The translations under genes were made by a program, and so were the position numbers. From positions 248,001 to 312,000 of the forward strand of contig JANXOD010000016.1 in assembly GCA_025353765.1 (NCBI GenBank): a stretch of DNA of 64,000 nt, written 5' to 3'. The notes beneath the pieces were generated by a model. It made no database searches, had not been told where the DNA came from, and was given only the letters and a program-made list of their open reading frames with translations. Below are positions 43,295-52,707 of the stretch, in pieces (the first letter of the stretch is position 1; every line of letters begins with the position of its first letter). Source of the DNA: Sphingobacteriales bacterium (GTDB taxonomy: Bacteria; Bacteroidota; Bacteroidia; Sphingobacteriales; Sphingobacteriaceae).

Positions 43295-44116
43295 TTATTT
43301 AGATACCAGCAATAATTGTCCCAGTTTGATATCCGTATTTTGAAGATTATTTAAAATCTTAAGATCGTCAACCGTTAAGGAAAAACGTTTGGCAATCAAA
43401 TATAAAGTATCGCCTTGTTTTACTTCGCATATTTTCATTGACACAGGTGGTTTTGCCGGTTCTTCTTTCTTTTCCTGCGGGGCGTTCTCAAAAATTTCGG
43501 TCAGTGTTTTTTCTTCGCGTTTTATCTTTTCTTCATGATTTTCCTTACGGTCGTACTGGTCAAGGTTATAGCGCTGCACCAGGCTTATTAAAAGCTCCGG
43601 GTACTTGGGGTTAGTGGCATAACCTGCTTGTTTTAATCCATTGGCCCAACCTGCGTAATCATCTTTATTCAGCTCAAATAAAGAAGCATAACGTTTACGT
43701 TTTAAGAACTCAGAATGATCACGAAAGGATTCTTCGGGCGTTTTATATACCCGGAAACAATCGTCTTTCTTATCATCATCTCTAAGGATCGTTTTTCCTT
43801 TCCAGTTTGCATTACATTTTATGCCAAAATGATTATTTGCTTCGCGGGCCAGACTCCCATTACCGTTGCCGGATTCCAATAATCCCTGCGCTAATGTGAT
43901 ACTTGCAGGAATGCCATATAAATTCATTTCTGCTATCGCGATAGGTTTATATCGTGCAATGTAATCGTCTGCCGAGTACTTATTAACCAATGCATTTCCG
44001 GAAATAACTTTAGTTTTTTGGGGGGATTGCGGAGGCTTTTTTACGATCTGTTTCTTGCTGCTACACGAAGCAACTAAAACAGCAATACATAAAGCAAATA
44101 CATACTTAAATTTCAT
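43295..44116 (-). CDS. LysM-containing glucosaminidase lipoprotein
   Basis: 273 aa. Lipoprotein signal VLVASCSSKKQ. Residues about 40-185 are a GH73-type glucosaminidase domain (AEMNLYGIPASITLAQGLLES with catalytic Glu, NNHFGIKC, then RYASLFELNKDDYAGWANGL), followed by a linker and a C-terminal LysM (EVKQGDTLYLIAKRFSLTVDDL). It cleaves peptidoglycan glycans or binds them in the envelope. It starts 7 bp after a paralog of the same make-up, so the two form a cell-wall hydrolase pair after the methyltransferase gene. Confidence 0.9.
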   Translation of the reverse strand: MKFKYVFALCIAVLVASCSSKKQIVKKPPQSPQKTKVISGNALVNKYSADDYIARYKPIAIAEMNLYGIPASITLAQGLLESGNGNGSLAREANNHFGIKCNANWKGKTILRDDDKKDDCFRVYKTPEESFRDHSEFLKRKRYASLFELNKDDYAGWANGLKQAGYATNPKYPELLISLVQRYNLDQYDRKENHEEKIKREEKTLTEIFENAPQEKKEEPAKPPVSMKICEVKQGDTLYLIAKRFSLTVDDLKILNNLQNTDIKLGQLLLVSK

Positions 44117-44123
44117 GTTATAC

Positions 44124-44801
44124 CTATATTTTTAGTTTTTGACCTCTTTGTAAATGAGTAGTTTTTAAATGATTTTTATGACGCAAAACTTTAGCGGTTG
44201 TATTAAATTTTTCTGCAATCCCTGATAATGTATCTCCTTTTTTAACATGATAATAATTTGCTTTCTTTTTTCTGGAAACCAATGGCCCAATGGGTTTATC
44301 ATATCCGGCCAGTTCAACATAATCTGCAGGGCGATTATCATACTGATACAAATGGTACTTATTAATTAAACCCAAAACCCGTCGCGACCATAATTTATCG
44401 GCTGCGTAGCCACCGCGTTGTATGCCCAAAGCCCAGTTTCTATAATCATAATGCGAGTATTTAGTAAAGAGTTTGCTAAACTGTCTATGGCTTTTTAACA
44501 CCGTTATAAAATCTGCATAACACAATTCAACAGATTCATATCCCTTATAAGAAGACCTTATTTTTTTGCTTGAATTACGTCCTTTTATACCAAAATGGTT
44601 ATTTAAATAACGGGCAATTTTACTGGTACCACAACCAGATTCATGCATAGCTGCACCTAAAATAATACTTGCCGGAACGCCCGTATCATTCATCTGTTTT
44701 ATTGCCGCATCTCTATACTTTTCAACATATTTTGTTCCTGCTGTTTGTGCTGCTGCAGATAGGGTTAGCCCAATAAATAACAGTGTTAAAATTCTTCTCA
44801 T
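44124..44801 (-). CDS. LysM-containing glucosaminidase (paralog)
   Basis: 225 aa. Signal peptide MRRILTLLFIGLTLSAAAQ without lipobox, so secreted rather than lipidated. Glucosaminidase domain (IKQMNDTGVPASIILGAAMHES, NNHFGIKG) and C-terminal LysM (HVKKGDTLSGIAEKFNTTAKVL). Shares domain order with the next gene and likely arose by duplication. Its ATG overlaps the stop of the methyltransferase gene by 4 nt. Confidence 0.9.
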   Translation of the reverse strand: MRRILTLLFIGLTLSAAAQTAGTKYVEKYRDAAIKQMNDTGVPASIILGAAMHESGCGTSKIARYLNNHFGIKGRNSSKKIRSSYKGYESVELCYADFITVLKSHRQFSKLFTKYSHYDYRNWALGIQRGGYAADKLWSRRVLGLINKYHLYQYDNRPADYVELAGYDKPIGPLVSRKKKANYYHVKKGDTLSGIAEKFNTTAKVLRHKNHLKTTHLQRGQKLKI

Positions 44802-45442
44802 ACCTTGTTTTTTCGGATCACAAAAAGCCCGTCGCGTACAGGAAGAATTAACTTCTCTACCCTGGGATCATTATTCACCATGTGATTAAATTTATTTATT
44901 TCAGAGGTATCTTTATCTATCTTATCATCCGACAAAACCTTTCCACTCCAAAGCACATTATCAACGATGATAATGCCACCCAAGCGTAATTTATCGATGA
45001 CCATCTCATAGTAAACGCCGTTATTCTTTTTATCGGCATCTATAAAAACCAGATCCAAATCTTCTTTTATAGTGGGAATTATTTCAAGGGCATTACCCAA
45101 ATGATAATTTATTTTGGAATTTAATGTGGATTTTTCAAAGTTGCTCCGTACCATTTGTTCCAACTCTTTGTTGATATCAATAGTATGAATAATACCTTTG
45201 TTAGAAAGCCCTTCGGCAAGGCAAAGTGTAGCATAGCCGGTAAATGTTCCGATCTCTAAAATACAATCGGGATGAAGCATTTTGCTCAGCATGCTGAGTA
45301 CCCGACCCTGGTAATGACCGGAAAGCATTCGTGGCATTAATACCTTTAAATGTGTCTCCCTATCGATGTGTTTTAATAACTCCGATTCGGGATCACAATA
45401 GCGTTCCAGGTAGTTTTTAAGTTCATCGCTTAGTAACTCCAT
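44798..45442 (-). CDS. Class I SAM-dependent O-methyltransferase
   Basis: 214 aa from the ATG at 45440-45442 (MELLSDELKNYLERYC); an upstream ATG would add 29 unlike residues. SAM motif I LEIGTFTGYATLCLA, then TIDINKELE, DLVFIDADKKNNG (divalent metal Asp) and IIVDNVLWSGKV are typical of the O-methyltransferase_3 (COMT/caffeoyl-CoA) group. Substrate unknown. It is translationally coupled to the glucosaminidase genes downstream, an unusual mix of functions. Confidence 0.88.
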   Translation of the reverse strand: MELLSDELKNYLERYCDPESELLKHIDRETHLKVLMPRMLSGHYQGRVLSMLSKMLHPDCILEIGTFTGYATLCLAEGLSNKGIIHTIDINKELEQMVRSNFEKSTLNSKINYHLGNALEIIPTIKEDLDLVFIDADKKNNGVYYEMVIDKLRLGGIIIVDNVLWSGKVLSDDKIDKDTSEINKFNHMVNNDPRVEKLILPVRDGLFVIRKNKV

Positions 45443-45543
45443 TGCGCAAAGATAACATTTTGATTTTTGAGCAAAAAAGTCGACTTTTTTAAGATAGAAG
45501 AATAAAGATTCCATTTGGTGAGATACCAAACGGGGAAGTAGGA

Positions 45544-45575
45544 AACAAAAAAGTCCAAGCTATTTGCCTGAACTT
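45544..45575 (-). terminator. Terminator of the GATase-like lipoprotein gene
   Basis: An imperfect stem (AAGTCCAAGC, GCCTGAACTT) reads on the minus strand into six T's. It lies 42 bp after the stop at 45617. Confidence 0.55.
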
Positions 45576-45616
45576 CTCAAGAATAAATGAATTGGATGCT
45601 CTTCTTTAATTTGCTA

Positions 45617-46711
45617 TTATTTAGCCAGCCAAAGAGAAGCATTAAGTTGTAAAGCCGAGTGTGAAGTGCTGGCATACACATCGCCAGACCACCCATTAAA
45701 TAGTTTATCACCTGGATCACCTGTTCCATCATCAGAAGTTGAGCTATCTCCAATGAATGCTACTCTACCTTTATAATAAGTTGAACATAATGCCATAACA
45801 CCATTTTTGCTTTCCAACTCATAATCAGTACCCGGAAGCCAAAACAAGCCCTGTACAGTCACATTGGCGTTAGGGTCATTGCTTTCAACCAGAGTAGCTG
45901 TTGTACCATTATGAAATGCTAATTTAGAAGCCGGACCCCCTAAACCATTTAATATTTTTTGAGCAGACGCATTAGGGCCCACATAAACAGTAGGACTGGC
46001 CGGACTTACGTTTACATGATCTATTGAAAACCCAAATGGGTTGTTTAACATCAGGTCATCCCATACCATTGGAGAATCAGCTCCATCATTATCCCGGTCT
46101 GAACCGTCATGATCAGAAACCATCATTAATCCTCCGCCATTTTTAACAAAATTAAGAATAGCCGTTTTTTCCGAAGCAGTAAATTTCACGTTCGGCTCAA
46201 CTACTATATATACATTATAGTTTTTTAAATCCTGGGGATTGGTGCTATCACCATAGGTAATTTTCGCCTCACTTGGCAACGTTTCAACATATCCTCCCAG
46301 TTTTACCAAATCGATGGCCCAGGCAGATAAGGCACCTTTCCAATATGTTTCGGGAGTGCTGGGAGTAATACCGCTTTGGGCTGGAGTAGGATAACGTTGG
46401 GCTTTACTTTCGGCAGGAGAACTGGCAACCATTTCTGTTCCATCTCCATCTATTTGCCAATCCGCATTACCGGCATTTTCATGTTTAGTGGCATCAAACA
46501 AAAATTTCTTTTTGAGATAAATAGGATAAATAGTAGACGGAAGATTGGGCCGTTCAATTGTTTGGCCCGGACCTGCAATTGCTTGTGTCTTTTCAGTTTG
46601 ACCTGTATTAACCGCCGGTTCTAGAACAAGCGTTTTTTTACAACCCGATAAAACTGAGCCTGTAATAATTAAGGCTAAAAATGGGTACTTTAATTTTTTT
46701 AAATAAATCAT
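45617..46711 (-). CDS. Lipoprotein with GATase-like alpha/beta domain
   Basis: 364 aa. Lipobox VLSGC followed by KK. After a Pro/Gly/Thr-rich stretch (about 28-55 and 95-120), an alpha/beta region resembles class I glutamine amidotransferase-like folds found in secreted Bacteroidota proteins: NYNVYIVVEPNVKFTASEKT, ILNFVKNGGGLMMVSDHDGSD, then GRVAFIGDSSTSDDG. A catalytic triad cannot be assigned, and no Cys nucleophile is clear. Possibly a carbohydrate-associated sensor or hydrolase. It stands alone with its own terminator between recQ and the methyltransferase gene. Confidence 0.65.
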   Translation of the reverse strand: MIYLKKLKYPFLALIITGSVLSGCKKTLVLEPAVNTGQTEKTQAIAGPGQTIERPNLPSTIYPIYLKKKFLFDATKHENAGNADWQIDGDGTEMVASSPAESKAQRYPTPAQSGITPSTPETYWKGALSAWAIDLVKLGGYVETLPSEAKITYGDSTNPQDLKNYNVYIVVEPNVKFTASEKTAILNFVKNGGGLMMVSDHDGSDRDNDGADSPMVWDDLMLNNPFGFSIDHVNVSPASPTVYVGPNASAQKILNGLGGPASKLAFHNGTTATLVESNDPNANVTVQGLFWLPGTDYELESKNGVMALCSTYYKGRVAFIGDSSTSDDGTGDPGDKLFNGWSGDVYASTSHSALQLNASLWLAK

Positions 46712-46796
46712 GGAATTGAGATTGTGAGGATAAAATTATTTCTGCAATAGTCGGACAAAAAAGTGGCTATATCCTGATTCCTATGTTAACTTATTA

Positions 46797-48926
46797 TTAT
46801 CTCTTTTCAGATGCTGATTTTTCGATAACAGCCATAGCCAGCCTTATTTTATGATAGGGGATAGATTCATTCAAATATTCAAAGATGGGTTTCATGGCTA
46901 CCATTTTGCCAACTATGCTCATCGCTTTTTTAACTTCTTCCACTTCCGGCCAGCTCACAAATTCATCCAGATTAGAAATGTTTCCACGCTGATATAAATA
47001 GGCCAAATGAGAATAAACCGTTTGCGAACTTATTTTCCGTTCTGCGGCAATTTCATCCGGGTTTAATCCCTCCTGATAAAATAATAGAGTTTCCCGGTAA
47101 GTATCTCCTTTTTTCTTTTTTAAGTATGATTCACCTAAAAAATCTAAAATAGCATCTAAAAAGGTCTGGCCATATTTGGCAAATTTATGTTCGCCAACTC
47201 CTGAAACATGGAGCATATCTTTAGCAGTTTTAGGTTTATCCATTACCATGGCCTGTAAGGTTGCATCACTAAAAATAATATAGGCTGGCACATTTTCCTC
47301 CATTGCAAAATCACGGCGAACTTTTCGGAGTACATCAAATAATTCTTCTTCCGGAGCGACAACTGTTTTAATCCTTTTCTCTCGGGTTGCTTTTTCTTTG
47401 GGAAGAATAGCTTGTAAAATAGTTAGCTCAATGTTCCTTTTTCCAAATAAAATATCTTTACCTACGGGAGTTATTTTCAGCACAAAATTTTCATCGTAGG
47501 CTATTTCCAAAACGCCCATATTCAGCATTTGCATGAGATAGCGTTGCCAATCCATGGAGTTAATATCTGAGCCTGCTCCATGAGTTTTTAGTTTCTCATA
47601 TCCGGCTTCCAGGATTTCTATTCTCCTCGAACCACGCAATACATCAATCACCATTTGGGCTCCTTCTTTTTCACCCATGCGGGCAATGGCCGACAATGCT
47701 TTTTGAACGATAGTGGTTCCGTCAAAATGCTTACGTGGATTTTTGCACACATCACAATTGCCGCAATTTTCATACAATGTTTCCGAAAAATAATTTAACA
47801 GTATTTTTCTGCGACAACTATCTGCTTCGGCATAATGTTGTATGCGCTTTAATTTTTCTAAATTAATTTCTGCCTGTCCGCCTTCACTGGCAAATTTATT
47901 CAGCAGAATAATATCGGCATAGCTATAATAAAGTATCGTTTCAGAAGGTAATCCATCACGGCCTGCCCGGCCAATTTCCTGGTAATAACCTTCCATGTTT
48001 TTAGGCATATTAAAATGGATCACCCATCGCACGTTGGATTTGTCAATACCCATCCCAAAAGCAATGGTGGCGCATACGATTTGAAGCTCATCATTAATAA
48101 AATCTTCCTGGGTTTTTGCCCGATCATCGGCATTCATTCCTGCATGATAATAAGAAGCATTAATTCCTGCGGATATTAGTTTTTCAGCAACTTCTTCGCA
48201 TTTATTCCTGCTCAGACAATAAATAATTCCGCTTTGGTTTGTACGTTCTTTTACAAAATCAATAATCTCCTCTGCTTTTTGCTTGGGCTTTATACCAATG
48301 CGTACATCCAGACTTAAGTTTTTCCTGTCGAAGGATGACACAAATAATTTTGGATCTTTAAGATGAAGCTGTTTGCTGATATCCCGCCGGGTAACTTTAT
48401 CTGCAGTAGCCGTTAAAGCAATGAATGGAATAGCACTAAAACGATCACGAAGAAAACCCATTTTAGTATATTCCGGCCGGAAATCATGCCCCCATGAAGA
48501 GATGCAATGTGCTTCATCAATGGCAAATAATGCAGGTTTTGCCATCCGGCTGATAACTTCTAAATCCGTTAATAATTTCTCCGGAGATACATACAATAAC
48601 TTTATTTCATTACAATTGCAGGCTTCCAAAATTTCTTCCTGTTCGCTAAAGTTTTGTGTGCTGTTTAAAAATGCAGCAGCTATTCCATTCGTTTTTAAGG
48701 CATCCACCTGATCTTTCATCAGGGAAATTAGCGGCGAAATTACGATACAGGTTCCATCCATTAATAAAGCAGGAATTTGAAAACAGACTGATTTCCCACC
48801 ACCTGTTGGCATTAAAACCAAGGCGTCTTTTTTATCCAGAACATGCTCAATTATTTCTGCCTGATGAGGACGAAAGTTATCATAGCCATAGTGTTTTTTA
48901 AGAATCTGTTGTGCTTTAGAAATCAT
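46797..48926 (-). CDS. recQ: ATP-dependent DNA helicase RecQ
   Basis: 709 aa. Helicase core with Walker A MPTGGGKS, DEAHCISSWGHDFRPEY, and QEIGRAGRDG. RecQ zinc-binding Cys cluster (CRRKILL, ENCGNCDVC) is followed by the winged helix, an HRDC domain (ELFDVLRKVRRDFAMEENVP) and a further C-terminal helix-turn-helix (LNPDEIAAERKISSQTVYSHL). Unwinds recombination intermediates and stalled forks. It lies 13 bp upstream-to-downstream from ruvX (48940), so the two junction-processing genes form a unit. Confidence 0.96.
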   Translation of the reverse strand: MISKAQQILKKHYGYDNFRPHQAEIIEHVLDKKDALVLMPTGGGKSVCFQIPALLMDGTCIVISPLISLMKDQVDALKTNGIAAAFLNSTQNFSEQEEILEACNCNEIKLLYVSPEKLLTDLEVISRMAKPALFAIDEAHCISSWGHDFRPEYTKMGFLRDRFSAIPFIALTATADKVTRRDISKQLHLKDPKLFVSSFDRKNLSLDVRIGIKPKQKAEEIIDFVKERTNQSGIIYCLSRNKCEEVAEKLISAGINASYYHAGMNADDRAKTQEDFINDELQIVCATIAFGMGIDKSNVRWVIHFNMPKNMEGYYQEIGRAGRDGLPSETILYYSYADIILLNKFASEGGQAEINLEKLKRIQHYAEADSCRRKILLNYFSETLYENCGNCDVCKNPRKHFDGTTIVQKALSAIARMGEKEGAQMVIDVLRGSRRIEILEAGYEKLKTHGAGSDINSMDWQRYLMQMLNMGVLEIAYDENFVLKITPVGKDILFGKRNIELTILQAILPKEKATREKRIKTVVAPEEELFDVLRKVRRDFAMEENVPAYIIFSDATLQAMVMDKPKTAKDMLHVSGVGEHKFAKYGQTFLDAILDFLGESYLKKKKGDTYRETLLFYQEGLNPDEIAAERKISSQTVYSHLAYLYQRGNISNLDEFVSWPEVEEVKKAMSIVGKMVAMKPIFEYLNESIPYHKIRLAMAVIEKSASEKR

Positions 48927-48939
48927 AGGTTAGATAATT

Positions 48940-49359
48940 TTAAAGTAGATAGTTTTTTTTCTCCAGATAGGATTGAAGAATAATAGTAGCAGAAATAGTA
49001 TCCACCCGATTTTTATTTTGCCGGTCTGATTTTTTGAAACCGCTTTGTGCAATAGTTGCTGCAGCCATCTTAGAAGTAAAACGTTCATCCATCATTTCAA
49101 TAGGCATTTCAGGGAAGTTCTTTTTTAAAATAGTAACAAATCCCTTTACATGTTGTGCAGATTGAGATGGCGAACCATTCATTTGTTTAGGATCTCCCAC
49201 TACAAAAAGTTCCACCTGTTCGGTTGAAAGATATTTCTTTAAAAACTCAACAATATCTTTGGGATGAATGGTATCAAGCCCGGTTGCAATGATCTGCAAT
49301 GGATCTGTAACGGCAATACCGATACGTTTGTTTCCGTAATCAAAAGCGATGATGCGCAT
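48940..49359 (-). CDS. ruvX: Putative Holliday junction resolvase RuvX/YqgF
   Basis: 139 aa RNase H-like fold: IAFDYGNKRIGIAVTDP with the first catalytic Asp, VGDPKQMNGSPSQSA, and MMDERFTSKMAA with the Glu/Asp, normal for YqgF. It is implicated in 16S rRNA processing and junction resolution. It comes 66 bp after thiL and 13 bp before recQ on the same strand, giving a probable thiL-ruvX-recQ transcript. Confidence 0.93.
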   Translation of the reverse strand: MRIIAFDYGNKRIGIAVTDPLQIIATGLDTIHPKDIVEFLKKYLSTEQVELFVVGDPKQMNGSPSQSAQHVKGFVTILKKNFPEMPIEMMDERFTSKMAAATIAQSGFKKSDRQNKNRVDTISATIILQSYLEKKNYLL

Positions 49360-49425
49360 TTTAGTATTGGGTATTGAGACTTATTCATTTCTTCCGGAAT
49401 TCCCGACTTTTCCAGACTGTGTTAT

Positions 49426-50469
49426 TCAATTGCTTTTTAAAGAAGTCCAGCCCTGCGCTTTAATTTCATGCACAATGCCTGCTTTGGAAATTAAATTACA
49501 TCCGGCAGCAGCTTCTGTGATATGACCGATGATGGATATATCAGGATTGTTCTTGATCTTTTCAAAATCACTTTGCTTAATGGTAAAAAGTAATTCATAA
49601 TCTTCGCCACCATTTAAGGCACAAACAGTCGGATCGATCCCAAAATCACGGGCGGTATCATACGTCATCGGATCGATTGGTATTTTCTCTTCATAAAGAT
49701 TACATCCCTTTTTAGATTGTTTACAGATGTGTAAGATCTCGGATGATAAACCATCTGAAATATCAATCATAGATGTTGGCTTAATTTTCATCAATTTCAA
49801 AACCTCTACAATATCTTTACGTGCTTCCGGTTTTAACTGGCGCTCTACAATGTAATCTTTCCCTTCCAGGTCAGGCTGGATGTTTGGATTTTCCAAAAAA
49901 ATATTCTTTTCCCGTTCCAATAATTGTAAACCGATGTATGCTCCTCCTAGATCTCCGGAAACACATAACAAATCGCCTTCCTGTGCTCCATCCCGATAAC
50001 AAATATCTTTTTCATCGGCATAACCAATACTCGTTATACCGATAATTAATCCTTGTTTAGAGGATGATGTATCTCCGCCAATGAGATCAACTCCATATTT
50101 TTCGCAGGCGATGGTCATTCCCTGGTATAATTCTTCCACCGCTTCGAGCGGAAATTTGCTGGATAAGCCTATTGCAACGGTAACCTGGCTTGCTGTACCA
50201 TTCATGGCATAAATATCGCTTAGATTTACTTGTATGGCTTTATAGCCTAAATGTTTAAGCGGCATGTAAGCCAGATCAAAATGAATCCCTTCCAATAAAA
50301 GATCGGTGGAAATAAGCGTCTTTTTCCCTTCGAAATTTAAAACAGCTGCATCGTCACCAATTCCTTTTACAGACGTTTTATTTTTGATTTCTATATGTTT
50401 GGTTAAATGATCTATTAATCCAAATTCACCTAATTGCTCTATTTCTGTACGGCCTTTATTCTCAAACAT
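49426..50469 (-). CDS. thiL: Thiamine-monophosphate kinase
   Basis: 347 aa. AIR-synthase-like kinase that phosphorylates thiamine monophosphate to the pyrophosphate. Motifs: VKGIGDDAAVL, DLLLEGIHFDL, GGDTSSSKQGL, SMIDISDGLSSEI and NGGEDYELLF. Length is normal. It supplies TPP, which makes sense of the ThiE-like gene at 1634-2269 and, since ThiL can provide TPP without TPK, could explain why the TPK-like protein may have lost activity. Confidence 0.95.
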   Translation of the reverse strand: MFENKGRTEIEQLGEFGLIDHLTKHIEIKNKTSVKGIGDDAAVLNFEGKKTLISTDLLLEGIHFDLAYMPLKHLGYKAIQVNLSDIYAMNGTASQVTVAIGLSSKFPLEAVEELYQGMTIACEKYGVDLIGGDTSSSKQGLIIGITSIGYADEKDICYRDGAQEGDLLCVSGDLGGAYIGLQLLEREKNIFLENPNIQPDLEGKDYIVERQLKPEARKDIVEVLKLMKIKPTSMIDISDGLSSEILHICKQSKKGCNLYEEKIPIDPMTYDTARDFGIDPTVCALNGGEDYELLFTIKQSDFEKIKNNPDISIIGHITEAAAGCNLISKAGIVHEIKAQGWTSLKSN

Positions 50470-50551
50470 ATATTCGTTTTATCAAACAAAATTGCGAAAA
50501 TTTAAGTTCTCCTATAGTTAAAAGATTATAATAACTTTATTAGAAAGCATT

Positions 50552-50986
50552 ATGGAAATGTTTACCAAACAAATATCCCTTCGCTGGGCAGATTTAGATC
50601 CTAATTTTCATTTGCGTCATAGCGTTTATTATGATTTAGGAGCGCAATATCGTCTTGAAATATTAGAGCAGTTGGGGCTTACTCTTCAACTTATGCAGAA
50701 TGAAGGTTTTAGTCCTGTTTTATTTAGGGAAGAATGTGTTTTTAAAAAAGAAATACATTTATCAGATACCGTAACAATAACTACTAAAATTTCAAAAATG
50801 AAACCGGACGGATCAAGATGGACCTTTCAGAACGAATTTTTATCGGGTAAGGATAAGCTTAATGCCATATTAACAGTTGATGGGGATTGGATGGATATAA
50901 GAAAAAGAAAACTCATATCACCACCAGAAGTAGTGATTGATATGTTTAAACTATTTCCAAAAACTGATGATTTTATTTTAATTTAA
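50552..50986 (+). CDS. 4HBT-type acyl-CoA thioesterase
   Basis: 144 aa single hotdog domain of the FadM/YbgC-like group (LRWADLDPNFHLRHSVYYDLGAQYR with the conserved WxDxDxxxH pattern and VDGDWMDIRKRK near the C-terminus). The Asp in ADLDPN is the catalytic-type residue. Hydrolyses a thioester of CoA, substrate unknown. It is a single gene divergent from thiL and convergent with nadA (28 bp). Confidence 0.85.
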   Translation: MEMFTKQISLRWADLDPNFHLRHSVYYDLGAQYRLEILEQLGLTLQLMQNEGFSPVLFREECVFKKEIHLSDTVTITTKISKMKPDGSRWTFQNEFLSGKDKLNAILTVDGDWMDIRKRKLISPPEVVIDMFKLFPKTDDFILI

Positions 50987-51014
50987 GATTCTTCTAAGGT
51001 TTGTTTAATTCTAC

Positions 51015-52007
51015 CTATAAACCAAGCTGTGCAGAAATTTCTAACATCCGTTCTATTGGTTTTTGTGCTTTAAGTATGATATCCATTGGGACGGTAACTT
51101 CGGGCAAACCATTCTTCATACATAAATAAAGTTTTTCCAACGTATTACGTTTCATGTGCGGGCACTCATTACAGGCGCATGAATTATTTGGAGGAGCCGG
51201 AATAAACACTTTACCCGGATTTGCTTTTTCCATCTGGTGTATAATTCCGCTTTCTGTGGCCACTATAAATTCTGTTGCCGGGTTATTGATGGAATATTTT
51301 AATAAGCCGGTGGTAGAACCTATATAATCGGCCATTTGCAGTACCACTTCTTCACATTCCGGATGTGCAATGAATTTGGCATTTGGATGCCGTTCTTTTA
51401 ACTTCAATATCCGCTGTTGTGAAAATATTTCATGCACCATACAGGCACCATTCCATAACACTAAATCTCTGCCGGTTTTCTGAGCTACATATCTTCCTAA
51501 ATTACGATCAGGACCAAAGATTATTTTCTGGTCTTTTGGTAAACTCTCCACTATTTGAACGGCATTGGATGAAGTACATACAATATCACTCAATGCTTTT
51601 AATTCTGCTGTACAATTCACATAGGTGATCACCAGGTGATCAGGGTATTTCTCTTTAAACTTGGCAAACAAATGCGGCGGACAGCTATCTGATAAAGAAC
51701 ATCCTGCTTTTAAATCTGGCAGTAAAACCTTTTTATTGGGTGATAAAATCTTAGCTGTTTCTGCCATGAAATGTACACCTGCAAAAACTATCACATCAGC
51801 GTTTGTTTTGGCCGCTTCCTGTGATAACCCCAAACTATCTCCAATATAATCAGCAATATCCTGAATATCCGGTTCCTGGTAATAATGAGCTAGTACTACC
51901 GCATTTTTTTGCTTCTTTAATTTATTTATTTCATCAAACAGATCCAGTGTCGGATCAATAGGTTCATCGATAAAACCTTTAATATTTAATTCTTCGAAGG
52001 TATCCAT
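51015..52007 (-). CDS. nadA: Quinolinate synthase
   Basis: 330 aa from ATG 52005-52007; the earlier ATGs at 52016 and 52031 would add residues unlike the family. NadA condenses iminoaspartate with dihydroxyacetone phosphate, using a [4Fe-4S] cluster. Cys ligands lie in [20 protein letters not shown] and [11 protein letters not shown]. Motifs [20 protein letters not shown] and [14 protein letters not shown] are present. It is divergent from nadB (52708) over about 700 bp; together they make quinolinate for NAD. Confidence 0.96.
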   Translation of the reverse strand: MDTFEELNIKGFIDEPIDPTLDLFDEINKLKKQKNAVVLAHYYQEPDIQDIADYIGDSLGLSQEAAKTNADVIVFAGVHFMAETAKILSPNKKVLLPDLKAGCSLSDSCPPHLFAKFKEKYPDHLVITYVNCTAELKALSDIVCTSSNAVQIVESLPKDQKIIFGPDRNLGRYVAQKTGRDLVLWNGACMVHEIFSQQRILKLKERHPNAKFIAHPECEEVVLQMADYIGSTTGLLKYSINNPATEFIVATESGIIHQMEKANPGKVFIPAPPNNSCACNECPHMKRNTLEKLYLCMKNGLPEVTVPMDIILKAQKPIERMLEISAQLGL

Positions 52008-52461
52008 TATTAACATCTTCAATAAATACAATTTATCTTTTAAATAGATTCTTATTGTTTATTAGTGTGTTGGTAATGTTAGAAAATAGCCCCATTTTTT
52101 ATTGATAATCTGGTTGTGCTTTTATTACTAACAATCTCTTAACATTAATTTAATACTATATACCTGATAGTGAGATGTATTAATATTACTAATATTTTTT
52201 TAGAATCTTATATGTGTAGTTTTTATGTTTTGTAAAAAGTGGATTACTCTTCTTTATTATCTTAAAACTAATTCAAAAATAAGGTAAAATCAGCTCATTG
52301 GAATTACTTATTCGCATTTTTAAATATTAATCAACCAGTATTTATCGTAAATTAACATCTTTGATGCAGTTGTTAACACTTATTTAGTTTGTCCCTCGAC
52401 TTCTTTGGGATGATAATGAATTGAATGGAATGAGAGAATGTCTAAATGAATTTCTAAAACC
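52008..52461. other. AT-rich stretch between nadA and nadB, no gene seen
   Basis: About 450 bp with no plausible coding frame, apart from the AT-rich promoter-like sequence of nadA. No riboswitch fold for NAD or quinolinate could be recognised by eye. Confidence 0.5.
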
Positions 52462-52567
52462 ATGTCATTCCGAATGAGTGATAACGAAGAGGAAACTTAT
52501 TTGTGGCATACAATAAATTTGTGTTCATATAAATAAGATCTCTCGCCTTGCAGGTTTGAGATGACAT
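52462..52567. repeat. 109-bp dispersed element, copy 1 (diverged)
   Basis: Begins ATGTCATTCCGAATGAG and ends GATGACAT. Its interior GTGATAACGAAGAGGAAACT and CGCCTTGCAGGTTTG are shared with copies at 59472-59580 and 61798-61906. The ends form an inverted repeat (ATGTCATTCCGAA and TT(C)GGGATGACAT in the best copy), a MITE-like layout without a transposase. Confidence 0.75.
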
Positions 52568-52607
52568 GAGTGAAGATGAGTTTAATTAAATTTAGTTTTT
52601 GCGTTAG

Positions 52608-52672
52608 GGATTGAAGTGGAAATCCTTTTTGCTTTTTTAGCAAAAAGATTGTAACGAAAAGCCCGCCCGAAC
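52608..52672. repeat. Intergenic hairpin element upstream of nadB
   Basis: GGGATTGAAGTGGAAATCC is followed by a stem CTTTTTGCT/AGCAAAAAG (52625-52647) and GATTGTAACGAAAAGCCC. This wording seems familiar from intergenic regions of Bacteroidota, but I cannot confirm it. It ends about 35 bp before the nadB ATG. Confidence 0.4.
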
Positions 52673-52707
52673 GCCCATAGTATACACGATTTGAATTTTT
52701 ATTTGAT

